Assembly (NCBI GenBank): GCA_945827465.1
Contig: CALZOH010000069.1
Span: forward strand, 1 to 13,745
Length of the DNA: 13,745 bases
From: an uncultured Prevotellaceae bacterium
Lineage (GTDB): Bacteria > Bacteroidota > Bacteroidia > Bacteroidales > Bacteroidaceae
Direction of reading: 5' to 3'
The translations under genes were made by a program, and so were the position numbers. This document shows positions 1 through 6,622 of the stretch, piece after piece (the first letter of the stretch is position 1; each line of letters begins with the position of its first letter). The notes beneath the pieces were generated by a model. The model had not been told where the DNA came from, did not search any database, and was given only the letters and a program-made list of their open reading frames with translations.

Positions 1-95
1 TCCGAATCAAGCTCAAACAACAAGCCTCCCGCAAGGCCACCCTCAAAAAGAAAAAGGAAAACGCCAACGAAATCACCCCGGAGCCCGAAAATTAA
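1..95 (+). CDS. C-terminal tail of an unidentified protein (partial)
   Basis: The frame with codons starting at position 3 gives about 30 residues ending at TAA 93-95. It is strongly basic in the middle (a KKKKK-like run) and acidic at the end (ITPEPEN), as in many disordered C-terminal tails. The 5' part lies outside the window. The other two plus frames are also open here, so the frame choice rests on protein-like composition and a plausible stop just before a non-coding repeat. I do not recognise the protein. It converges with valS across a 323-bp gap. Confidence 0.45.
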   Translation, partial: RIKLKQQASRKATLKKKKENANEITPEPEN

Positions 96-127
96 AACCG
101 CTCCATCCCACGCAATCAGTCGCAAAA

Positions 128-247
128 TGTAGGGGCGTATCGCATACGCCCTCCACGTGGGCGAACCACGCAATCCAACTGCCGCATCCCCCGACGACGC
201 GGTGGATTCTTCCCGCACTTCAGGGCGTATGCCCTTGCGCCCCTACA
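128..247. repeat. MITE-like element with about 25-bp terminal inverted repeats
   Basis: The left end (128-152) begins TGTAGGGGCG and ends CATACGCCCT. The right end (222-247), read on the opposite strand, begins TGTAGGGGCG and ends CATACGCCCT, with only 5-6 central bases different. The left arm is itself a hairpin: GGGCGTAT, CGC, ATACGCCC. About 70 bp of unrelated sequence lies between the arms, and I see no transposase and no convincing target-site duplication. Similar TAGGGGCG...CGCCC repeats are scattered in many bacterial genomes. It is probably a non-autonomous mobile repeat or an intergenic structured repeat. Confidence 0.7.
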
Positions 248-309
248 GTTTTCCTGACGGAAAACAAATTCATTACAACCCAACCAAACGGGGTTTCCTG
301 ACGGGAAAC
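248..309. repeat. Two similar small hairpins (GTTTTCC-TGAC-GGAAAAC type)
   Basis: Positions 248-265 form a perfect 7-bp stem, GTTTTCC and GGAAAAC, with loop TGAC. Positions 293-309 form GTTTCC and GGAAAC with loop TGACG. The two units are near copies of each other as direct repeats 44 bp apart. They sit between the MITE-like element and the valS terminator. No T-tract follows either hairpin, so they are not obvious terminators. They may be remnants of an intergenic repeat family. Confidence 0.55.
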
Positions 310-340
310 ACCACCCCCACCCCATGAAAGGTCTACCCAT

Positions 341-397
341 AAAAAATCGGTCATTGGAAACGCCGGGACTTTTCCGGTTCTGCTTCCAATGACCGAT
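341..397 (-). terminator. Rho-independent terminator of valS
   Basis: The arms ATCGGTCATTGGAA (346-359) and TTCCAATGACCGAT (384-397) form a perfect 14-bp stem. The 24-nt loop contains a small CCGG/CCGG hairpin. Read on the minus strand, the stem lies about 21 nt after the valS stop codon and is followed by a run of six T (341-346 read in reverse). This is a clear terminator for valS. Confidence 0.85.
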
Positions 398-418
398 GGG
401 GTCGGACAGGAGTATGGC

Positions 419-3055
419 CTATTTCTTCAACGCTGCCAAGGTTTCCTTCAACGTGGCTATCTTGCTTTCAGCGTCGCTCTTCTTCTTTTTCTCCAATGCA
501 ACGACTTGTTCGGGGGCGTGGGCAACGAATTTCTCGTTCTGCAACTTCTTCATCACTCCGGCCAGGAAGCCTTCGAGGTGCTTGAGTTCGGCCTCGGCCT
601 TCTCGATTTCGGCCGTTACGTCAATCAAATCGCCCAGGGGCACGGCGTACTCGGTGGTTCCCACCATGAAACTGGCGGCACCTTCACTCTTGGCCGATAC
701 GCTGCAGATGGTTTCTACATTGGCCATCTTCATGACCACCTCGTCGTAAGCGGCCGAAGGATTCTCACCGCTCACTTCAAGCAGCATGGCCTTCTTGGGC
801 GAAATATTCTTCTCAGCACGAATGCTGCGTACGTTGGTGATGATGCTCTTCACCGTATCCATTTCAGCCACCAGTCGGCGCCCCTCCGGGGTGGAAGGAG
901 CGATGTTGAGCAGGCTGACCATGATGCTTTCGCCTTCGTTGCGCTCCTTGAGCTGCTGCCAAAGTTCTTCGGTGATGAAGGGCATGAAGGGATGAAGCAG
1001 TTGCAAGAGCTGCTCGAAGAAGCCCAAGGTAGCCTGAAGCGTGGCGGCATCGATGGGAGAGCCGTATGCCGGCTTGACCATCTCGAGATACCAGCCTGAG
1101 AACTCGTCGCGGAACAGGCGGAAGATGAGCATCAGGGCTTCGTTAAGACGATACTTGGAGTAGAGATCCTTCATTTCGGCCGACGTTTCGTCGAGCAGCG
1201 CCTCGAACCAGGCTATGGCACGACGGGCCGTAGTGGGCTGCGCGTCGGCATCGCTCACCTGCCATCCCTTGACCAGGCGGAAGGCATTCCAAATCTTGTT
1301 GCAGAAGTTACGTCCCTGCTCGCAAAGCGACTCGTCGAAGAGGATGTCATTGCCGGCCGGAGCGCTGAGCAACATACCCATTCTCACGCCGTCGGCGCCG
1401 TATTTCTCGATGAGCAGCAGGGGATCGGGTGAATTACCCAGCTGTTTCGACATTTTGCGACCCTGATTGTCGCGCACGATACCGGTGAAGTAGACATTGC
1501 GGAAGGGCATCTTGCCGGTATATTCATATCCGGCCATGATCATGCGGGCTACCCAGAAGAAGATGATGTCGGGACCGGTCACTAAGTCGGCCGTGGGATA
1601 ATAGTAGTTGATCTCTTCATTGCCCGGACGATTGATGCCGTCGAACAATGAGATGGGCCACAACCATGACGAGAACCACGTGTCGAGTGCATCCTCATCC
1701 TGACGAAGGTCTTCGGCCTTGAGCTGCGCGTTGCCCGTGCGCTCGATAGCCAGGCGCAGCGCCTCGTCCACGTTCTCTGCCACCACGAAACCGCCCTCGG
1801 GCAGGTAGTAGGCAGGTATGCGATGGCCCCACCACAGCTGGCGGCTGATGCACCAATCCTTAATGTTCTCGAGCCAATGGCGATAAGTATTCTTGTACTT
1901 GGCCGGGTGGAAGCAGATTTCGTCGTTCATCACCGGAGCCAAGGCCAAGTCGGCAAAGTGTTTCATCTTGACGAACCACTGCATGGAGAGTTTCGGCTCG
2001 ATGGGTACGTTGGTTCTCTCGGAGAAGCCCACATTGTTGGTGTAGGGTTCCACCTTCTCCATCAGTCCGGCCCGGGTAAGGTCTTCCTCAATCTGGTGGC
2101 GCACCTCGAAGCGATCCATTCCCACATAGAGACCGGCCTCGGCCGAAAGCGTACCGTCGGGGTTGAAGATGTCGATAGAGGGCAGGTTGTGCTTTTCGCC
2201 CAGCATGTAGTCGTTGACATCATGGGCCGGCGTCACCTTGAGGCAACCCGTACCAAACTCAATGTCGACATACTCGTCTTCAATCACCGGAATCACGCGG
2301 CCCACCAGAGGCACGATGACCTTCTTGCCGCGCAACCACTGGTTCTTGGGGTCGTTGGGATTGATGCACATGGCCGTATCGCCCATGATAGTCTCGGGAC
2401 GCGTAGTGGCTACCACGGCATACTCGTCGGGCGAACCGCCCTCGACACGATATTTCAGATAATAGAGCTTGCTGTGCTCCTCCTTATAAATCACTTCCTC
2501 GTCAGAGAGCGCCGTCTGAGCCTTGGGGTCCCAGTTGACCATTCTGACTCCGCGATAAATCAGTCCCTTGCGATAAAGGTCGCAGAACACTTTGATGACG
2601 CTCTCAGAGCGCACGTCGTCCATCGTAAAGGCCGTGCGGTCCCAGTCACACGAAGCTCCCAGCTTACGCAACTGCTTCAAGATAATGCCACCGTGCTCAT
2701 CGGTCCAGGCCCAGGCATGCTTCAAGAACTCCTCGCGGGTGAGGTCTTCCTTGCGAATGCCCTGCTGGGCAAGTCGGTTCACCACCTTAGCCTCGGTAGC
2801 GATGCTTGCATGGTCGGTACCGGGCACCCAGCAGGCATTGTAGCCCTCCATACGGGCGCGGCGAACCAGAATATCCTGAATGGTTTCGTTCAACATGTGG
2901 CCCATATGCAACACGCCGGTCACATTGGGAGGAGGTATCACCACCGTGAAAGGTTTGCGCCCATCGGGCTTTGAGCTGAACAAATGATTGTCCAACCAAT
3001 ACTGATACCATTTACTCTCTACGGCCTCGGGGCTATACTTACTTGCCAGTTCCAT
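419..3055 (-). CDS. valS: Valine--tRNA ligase
   Basis: Class I aminoacyl-tRNA synthetase that charges tRNA-Val in the cytoplasm; 878 residues, normal for the family. The class I HIGH signature is HMGH at residues 50-53, within PPPNVTGVLHMGH. The KMSKS loop reads KMSKQ at 534-538, followed by LGNSPDPL. The CP1 editing domain, which hydrolyses mischarged Thr-tRNA, spans roughly 205-345 with TTRPET at 217-222 and GTG...TPAHD near 268-279. The catalytic-core motif WCISRQLWWGHRIPAYY is at 401-417. The anticodon-binding helical domain follows, and the last 70 residues form the charged coiled-coil tRNA-binding arm typical of ValRS. The start MELASKYSPEAVE fits the family N-terminus. A TAACTTTG promoter box lies about 43 nt upstream and a strong terminator lies downstream, so the gene is probably monocistronic. 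Confidence 0.97.
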   Translation of the reverse strand: MELASKYSPEAVESKWYQYWLDNHLFSSKPDGRKPFTVVIPPPNVTGVLHMGHMLNETIQDILVRRARMEGYNACWVPGTDHASIATEAKVVNRLAQQGIRKEDLTREEFLKHAWAWTDEHGGIILKQLRKLGASCDWDRTAFTMDDVRSESVIKVFCDLYRKGLIYRGVRMVNWDPKAQTALSDEEVIYKEEHSKLYYLKYRVEGGSPDEYAVVATTRPETIMGDTAMCINPNDPKNQWLRGKKVIVPLVGRVIPVIEDEYVDIEFGTGCLKVTPAHDVNDYMLGEKHNLPSIDIFNPDGTLSAEAGLYVGMDRFEVRHQIEEDLTRAGLMEKVEPYTNNVGFSERTNVPIEPKLSMQWFVKMKHFADLALAPVMNDEICFHPAKYKNTYRHWLENIKDWCISRQLWWGHRIPAYYLPEGGFVVAENVDEALRLAIERTGNAQLKAEDLRQDEDALDTWFSSWLWPISLFDGINRPGNEEINYYYPTADLVTGPDIIFFWVARMIMAGYEYTGKMPFRNVYFTGIVRDNQGRKMSKQLGNSPDPLLLIEKYGADGVRMGMLLSAPAGNDILFDESLCEQGRNFCNKIWNAFRLVKGWQVSDADAQPTTARRAIAWFEALLDETSAEMKDLYSKYRLNEALMLIFRLFRDEFSGWYLEMVKPAYGSPIDAATLQATLGFFEQLLQLLHPFMPFITEELWQQLKERNEGESIMVSLLNIAPSTPEGRRLVAEMDTVKSIITNVRSIRAEKNISPKKAMLLEVSGENPSAAYDEVVMKMANVETICSVSAKSEGAASFMVGTTEYAVPLGDLIDVTAEIEKAEAELKHLEGFLAGVMKKLQNEKFVAHAPEQVVALEKKKKSDAESKIATLKETLAALKK

Positions 3056-3097
3056 ATCTTGTCTTTTCTTATTAACTTAGGTTGAAAAAAATCGGTG

Positions 3098-3105
3098 CAA
3101 AGTTA
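3098..3105 (-). promoter_or_regulatory. Predicted valS promoter -7 box (TAACTTTG)
   Basis: The minus strand reads TAACTTTG, a full match to the Bacteroidetes TAnnTTTG -7 element, 43 nt upstream of the valS ATG. I see no clear TTTG -33 partner. Confidence 0.6.
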
Positions 3106-3148
3106 AGGCTTTTTCAATGGGTAGGGGTAGTGTTCGCCCGATATTTTG

Positions 3149-3156
3149 TACTTTTG
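3149..3156 (+). promoter_or_regulatory. Predicted mazG promoter -7 box (TACTTTTG)
   Basis: TACTTTTG matches TAnnTTTG and lies 31 nt upstream of the ATG at 3187. Because it lies downstream of the ATG at 3082, it argues that the shorter mazG start is the real one. Confidence 0.6.
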
Positions 3157-3186
3157 GCGCAGTTTTCAACAACCGCAACACCCATT

Positions 3187-3984
3187 ATGACAATGCATAC
3201 CAAAGAAGAGAAACTGCAGGCCTTCGGTCGCCTGCTCGACATCATCGACGAGCTGAGAGAAAAGTGTCCCTGGGACCACAAACAAACCAACGAAAGCCTT
3301 CGCAGCAACACGATTGAAGAGGTTTACGAACTCTGCGACGCCCTCACCCGCCGGGCCGACGGCGAAATCTGCAAGGAACTGGGCGACGTACTGATGCACG
3401 TATGCTTCTACGCCAAGTTCGGAAGCGAAAAGGGAGCGTTCGACATAGCCGACATCTGCAACCGACTCTGCGAAAAACTCATCTATCGCCATCCCCACAT
3501 CTACGGAACCGTGAAAGCCGAAACGGCAGACCGCGTAGAAGACAACTGGGAGCAGCTGAAACAAAAAGAAAAAGACGGCAACAAGACCGTGCTGTCGGGC
3601 GTGCCAGCAGCGTTGCCCTCACTCATCAAGGCTTACCGCATACAAGACAAGGCGCGCCACGTAGGTTTTGACTGGGAAGAGCGCTCACAGGTATGGGAAA
3701 AGGTCAAAGAAGAAATCGGCGAGTTCCAAGCCGAAGTAGAACACCTGGATGCCGAAGCCGCCGAAGCCGAAATGGGCGACGTGCTCTTCAGCCTGATCAA
3801 TGCCGCCAGGCTCTATCACATCAATCCCGACAATGCCCTCGAACGAACCAACCGCAAGTTCATCCGACGCTTCAACTACTTGGAAGCCACCCTGCGCCAA
3901 CGCGGCCAGGACTTCAAAGACCTTACACTGGCCGAAATGGACCAAATCTGGGACGAGGCCAAGCGACAAGAAGAAACCCATTAA
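3187..3984 (+). CDS. mazG: Nucleoside triphosphate pyrophosphohydrolase MazG
   Basis: Hydrolyses (d)NTPs to NMP and pyrophosphate, as a house-cleaning enzyme and modulator of nucleotide pools. It is 265 residues with two MazG repeats. The N-terminal repeat has the CPWD signature (27-30), EEVYE (44-48) and ELGDVL (64-69), forming the Mg2+-binding ExxE...ExxD motif. RHPHIYG (101-107) is also characteristic. The C-terminal repeat has EEIGE (175-179) and AEMGDVLF (194-201). The frame extends upstream to 3082, but that part (residues rich in F, V and A) is not MazG-like and overlaps the promoter. The start at 3187 (MTMHTKEEKL) is therefore chosen; 3193 is an alternative. It is divergent from valS and convergent with bcp. 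Confidence 0.95.
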   Translation: MTMHTKEEKLQAFGRLLDIIDELREKCPWDHKQTNESLRSNTIEEVYELCDALTRRADGEICKELGDVLMHVCFYAKFGSEKGAFDIADICNRLCEKLIYRHPHIYGTVKAETADRVEDNWEQLKQKEKDGNKTVLSGVPAALPSLIKAYRIQDKARHVGFDWEERSQVWEKVKEEIGEFQAEVEHLDAEAAEAEMGDVLFSLINAARLYHINPDNALERTNRKFIRRFNYLEATLRQRGQDFKDLTLAEMDQIWDEAKRQEETH

Positions 3985-3987
3985 GTC

Positions 3988-4022
3988 AAAACGGGACGCA
4001 AAACACCTTTGCGTCCCGTTTT
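3988..4022. terminator. Bidirectional terminator between mazG and bcp
   Basis: AAAACGGGACGCAAA (3988-4002) and TTTGCGTCCCGTTTT (4008-4022) form a perfect 15-bp stem with a 5-nt loop. The A/T ends give a U-tract in both directions. It begins 4 nt after the mazG stop and lies 41 nt past the bcp stop, so it can end both convergent transcripts. Confidence 0.88.
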
Positions 4023-4063
4023 AATAAGAAGAGGAAGCTCCTCCCGTCCATTGCAGAGGGCGG

Positions 4064-4522
4064 TTAGAGCTCTTCCAACAATTGCTCGCCGTGGGTCTTC
4101 GTCTTCACCTCCTTGGGCGAGAAGATGCGCTCCACCTTACCCTCTTCGTCAATCACGAAAGTCGTGCGTAGCGTGCCCATATACGTACGTCCGCACATCT
4201 TCTTCTCAGCCCAAACACCGAAAGCCTCCACCAACGAGTGATCGGTATCCGAAATCAAGTCAAAAGGCAACGACTGCTTATCAATAAACCGCCGGTGACT
4301 GCTCTGACTGTCGACACTGGCACCTAACACCTCATAGCCCCGACTGCGCAAGTCGTCATAATGATCGCGCAGGCTGCAGGCCTCGGCCGTACAGCCCGGC
4401 GTCTGATCCTTCGGATAAAAATACAAGATGGTTTTACGCCCCTTCAAATCATCGGCCTTAATCTCGCGGCCGTTCTGGTCTATTCCCAATACAGCGGGAA
4501 TCTGATCACCTACTTTTATCAT
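4064..4522 (-). CDS. bcp: Thioredoxin-dependent thiol peroxidase (Bcp/PrxQ peroxiredoxin)
   Basis: Reduces hydrogen peroxide and organic hydroperoxides in the cytoplasm using thioredoxin. It is 152 residues, typical for Bcp. The motif FYPKDQTPGCTAEACSLRD (35-53) carries the peroxidatic Cys44 and, five residues on, the resolving Cys49 of atypical 2-Cys PrxQ enzymes. The active-site Arg is probably R119, in LRTTFVID. The open frame runs upstream to 4585, but the extra 21 residues are non-conserved and overlap the promoter region. MIKVGDQIPAV at 4522 matches the family start. A TACTTTTG box lies 34 nt upstream. It is divergent from the beta-helix gene, with no obvious OxyR site seen. Confidence 0.94.
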   Translation of the reverse strand: MIKVGDQIPAVLGIDQNGREIKADDLKGRKTILYFYPKDQTPGCTAEACSLRDHYDDLRSRGYEVLGASVDSQSSHRRFIDKQSLPFDLISDTDHSLVEAFGVWAEKKMCGRTYMGTLRTTFVIDEEGKVERIFSPKEVKTKTHGEQLLEEL

Positions 4523-4556
4523 TTTTCTTCTATTAATGGAATCATTCTTCTGGCTG

Positions 4557-4564
4557 CAAAAGTA
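4557..4564 (-). promoter_or_regulatory. Predicted bcp promoter -7 box (TACTTTTG)
   Basis: Minus-strand TACTTTTG matches TAnnTTTG and lies 34 nt upstream of the bcp ATG. It lies back to back with the plus-strand promoter box at 4617-4624. Confidence 0.6.
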
Positions 4565-4616
4565 ATGCTTTCTCGGAAAACGCACGACGAAGGTTGGATA
4601 TTCCTGCTAAAAAGCC

Positions 4617-4624
4617 TAATTTTG
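4617..4624 (+). promoter_or_regulatory. Predicted beta-helix gene promoter -7 box (TAATTTTG)
   Basis: TAATTTTG matches TAnnTTTG, 35 nt upstream of the ATG at 4660. Confidence 0.55.
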
Positions 4625-4659
4625 CCGGGCAATAACAAATCACATATCCCATTCATTCT

Positions 4660-5886
4660 ATGCAAAGAAAAGACTTCCGACTCATCTTCCTGCTGTTGCT
4701 CTTCGCAACCGCATCGATTGTCCGGGCACAAGGCATCAAATCCATCCGCGAATGCGGCGTATTGCCCGAAAACACGCCTGCCGTCAACCGCGCCAACCTG
4801 CAGAAAGCCATTGACGAGGCTTCGCGCATGGGCGGAGCATTGCTCGTAGAACCGGCCGAAGGCGGTTATCCCGTTGAATCGGGCATCATCCTGCGCCGAA
4901 ACGTATCGCTCATCGGCGTTCACGGCCCCACCGGTCGGGGCACAGCCTCCATCGACCGCAAGAAACCCGTCGGTTCGCTCTTCGTCATCACCGATACACT
5001 CAACGCATTCATCACCGTCGAGTCGGCCACCCGCATCAGCGGCATCCAGTTCTGGTATCCCCGACAAACCCATCAGCAAGCAGCCCGAATCATTGCCTAT
5101 CCCCCTACCATCAAGATGAGCAGCGAAAGCAGTGTTCAGGGTGTCACACTTTCGTCACTCACCTTTTACGGCGAGTACATGGCGATGGACTTCCGTCCGA
5201 AGAAAGGTCTCATCTGCGAACAAATCCTGTTTGAACATTGCTACGGCTACCCGTTGAGCGGACGCTTCATTGCCATTGACCGCTGTTACGACATTCCACG
5301 CATTCTCCACTGCCACGTCAACCCGGCCAACATGCGTGAATTTGGCCGTTCCTACAGCAAAGATATCATTGATGCCGTAGTGGCCCAAAAGTCATTCACC
5401 TATACCATCGACCACACCGACAATGCCCAACTGATGGACCTCTTCACCTTTGGCGTATACGGAGGCATCTGGCTTGGACGTGAGACTTACGGACAGCTCA
5501 CCAACTTCAATCTCGACTGCGTATGCGTGGGCATCTACAAAGACGGAGGCAATGTACGCAACCGCAACTGGATGATTTCACAAGGTTCCATCATAGCCAA
5601 CACCGGTCCGCGCATCGAAGACGTTCATCCCTTCTTGGTCGACGGAATGGGACATCTGTCCATCACCAACGTTGAAGCCTTCTCCGGCGACAACGGAGCG
5701 CTTTCCAACCTGAAAAGTTCGTATGACTTCATCACCATCAGAGGCAATCAACCCCTCAGCATCATCCTTACTGGTTGTCGCATGATGAACTACCAGGCTC
5801 CCAAAGCCATTAACAACCATAACCCCAAGGCTACTATCCTCGTCAACAACTGCATTGACCGCAACGGACCGTTCCAAAAGCCTTAG
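4660..5886 (+). CDS. Secreted right-handed parallel beta-helix protein (pectate lyase superfamily-like)
   Basis: 408 residues with a clear signal peptide: MQRKDFR, then a hydrophobic core, cut probably after A23 (VRA|QG). This points to export to the periplasm or beyond. The N-terminal mature part (about 44-92) resembles the start of the pectate-lyase-3/GH28-related fold: an AIDEA helix, MGGALLVEPAEG, then SGIILRRNVSLIGVHG. The rest is rich in short beta strands with recurring N, G, I and V, as expected of helix coils (ISGIQFWYP, VQGVTLSSLTFYG, LSITNVEAF, IILTGCRMM). No catalytic residues can be assigned, so substrate and activity are unknown; it may be a polysaccharide-active enzyme or a structural or adhesive protein. 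It stands alone, with no SusC/SusD or other glycan-utilisation genes in the window. A terminator follows. Confidence 0.8.
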   Translation: MQRKDFRLIFLLLLFATASIVRAQGIKSIRECGVLPENTPAVNRANLQKAIDEASRMGGALLVEPAEGGYPVESGIILRRNVSLIGVHGPTGRGTASIDRKKPVGSLFVITDTLNAFITVESATRISGIQFWYPRQTHQQAARIIAYPPTIKMSSESSVQGVTLSSLTFYGEYMAMDFRPKKGLICEQILFEHCYGYPLSGRFIAIDRCYDIPRILHCHVNPANMREFGRSYSKDIIDAVVAQKSFTYTIDHTDNAQLMDLFTFGVYGGIWLGRETYGQLTNFNLDCVCVGIYKDGGNVRNRNWMISQGSIIANTGPRIEDVHPFLVDGMGHLSITNVEAFSGDNGALSNLKSSYDFITIRGNQPLSIILTGCRMMNYQAPKAINNHNPKATILVNNCIDRNGPFQKP

Positions 5887-5922
5887 GGAATCAGGAAAGA
5901 CTGACATTCATACAATACCAAC

Positions 5923-5959
5923 TACCGCGGAAAGGCATCTCATCTGCCTTTCCGCGGTA
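5923..5959 (+). terminator. Terminator-like stem after the beta-helix gene
   Basis: TACCGCGGAAAGGCA (5923-5937) and TGCCTTTCCGCGGTA (5945-5959) form a perfect 15-bp stem with a 7-nt loop, 36 nt after the stop. The T-tract is poor on both sides, so termination efficiency is uncertain. It sits between convergent genes and could also insulate the minus-strand gene ending at 6004. Confidence 0.65.
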
Positions 5960-6003
5960 TCATTTAGGTGGGGTTACAAAATATTTCGTAAATGTTGATG
6001 GAC

Positions 6004-6447
6004 TTATTCCTTCATTAAACGGTTGATGAAGTCATCCAAATCCTTCTCCAAGCCGGCCATTAACTCCTGTTTCTCAAACACCACTTCATCGTCGTCAACC
6101 AGATAAAGCTCCGTTACCGTCTCATTATTGCCGTCAACCAAAAGAAACGAATAAGGTTTAACGATGCTCAAAGCCTCCAATTCGGTGATACGTTTCAGTA
6201 TCATCTTACGGAGCACTTGGGCCACATAATCGTCGAAATCCTCTTCTTGATTGTCAATCCACTCATCAATCGTCATACCAACGATTTCATCATCGCGGTC
6301 GTCAAGCACAACCAACTCGCCTGTTTCCTGATTCACTTGAAAGCTCAAGTCGGTCATTGAACATGGGTCGGTTCCCGGGGAATACCTTTTAATCAGTTCA
6401 TCGAGAATTTGATTGATTTGCGTGGCTGTTTGGTTACTGATTTTCAT
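6004..6447 (-). CDS. Conserved-looking acidic protein of unknown function
   Basis: 147 residues, with no signal peptide or membrane segment, so probably cytoplasmic. It is strongly acidic, with clusters such as VVLDDRDDE, DNQEEDFDD and LVDDDEVV. The predicted order is an N-terminal helix (TQINQILDELIKRY), a strand region, a central helix (residues about 60-92), paired strands (SFLLVDG, ELYLVDDD) and a C-terminal helix. I do not recognise a family. The ATG at 6447 is supported by a TAAATTTG promoter box 27 nt upstream. It lies downstream of the DUF349 gene on the same strand, but a strong terminator separates them, so it is probably transcribed separately. Confidence 0.75.
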   Translation of the reverse strand: MKISNQTATQINQILDELIKRYSPGTDPCSMTDLSFQVNQETGELVVLDDRDDEIVGMTIDEWIDNQEEDFDDYVAQVLRKMILKRITELEALSIVKPYSFLLVDGNNETVTELYLVDDDEVVFEKQELMAGLEKDLDDFINRLMKE

Positions 6448-6474
6448 CTTTGGAAGGGATTGAGTTTAATGCGC

Positions 6475-6482
6475 CAAATTTA
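6475..6482 (-). promoter_or_regulatory. Predicted promoter -7 box (TAAATTTG) of the acidic-protein gene
   Basis: Minus-strand TAAATTTG matches TAnnTTTG, 27 nt upstream of the ATG at 6447. Confidence 0.55.
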
Positions 6483-6548
6483 CAAAAAACTTATTGCCTG
6501 CATTCATCGAGAACTTCCTTTTTTATTCATCCGCCATCAACAAACGGC

Positions 6549-6593
6549 TAAAAAGAAAAAATCCTCTGCTGTAAAATGGTCGGAGCAGAGGAT
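6549..6593 (-). terminator. Rho-independent terminator of the DUF349 gene
   Basis: ATCCTCTGCT (6561-6570) and AGCAGAGGAT (6584-6593) form a perfect 10-bp stem with a 13-nt loop. On the minus strand it lies 29 nt after the DUF349 stop codon and is followed by TTTTTTCTTTTT, a strong U-tract. Confidence 0.85.
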
Positions 6594-6622
6594 TAACAAT
6601 ATGATAAAACTTAACAGCTAAA

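Noticed and set aside
116..340. 74-codon minus-strand frame in the left gap
   Set aside because: It runs across the inverted-repeat element and hairpins and has no protein-like pattern.
534..538. KMSKQ instead of KMSKS in ValS (residues 534-538) as a sign of altered function
   Set aside because: The final residue of this motif varies among class I synthetases and every other ValS motif is intact.
389..1099. 236-codon plus-strand frame overlapping the 3' end of valS
   Set aside because: Antisense shadow of the valS coiled-coil region; it also starts inside the valS terminator.
1823..2974. 383-codon plus-strand open frame opposite valS
   Set aside because: It lies entirely antisense to the well-conserved valS coding frame and has a His/Gln/Val-rich shadow composition with no family motifs.
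3082..3186. N-terminal extension of MazG
   Set aside because: Not MazG-like and overlaps the predicted promoter box at 3149-3156; the start at 3187 gives the family length.
4523..4585. N-terminal extension of Bcp
   Set aside because: The extra 21 residues are unlike the family and overlap the promoter box at 4557-4564.
4519..5079. 186-codon minus-strand frame across the bcp/beta-helix promoter region
   Set aside because: It is antisense to the signal peptide region of the beta-helix gene and crosses both divergent promoters.
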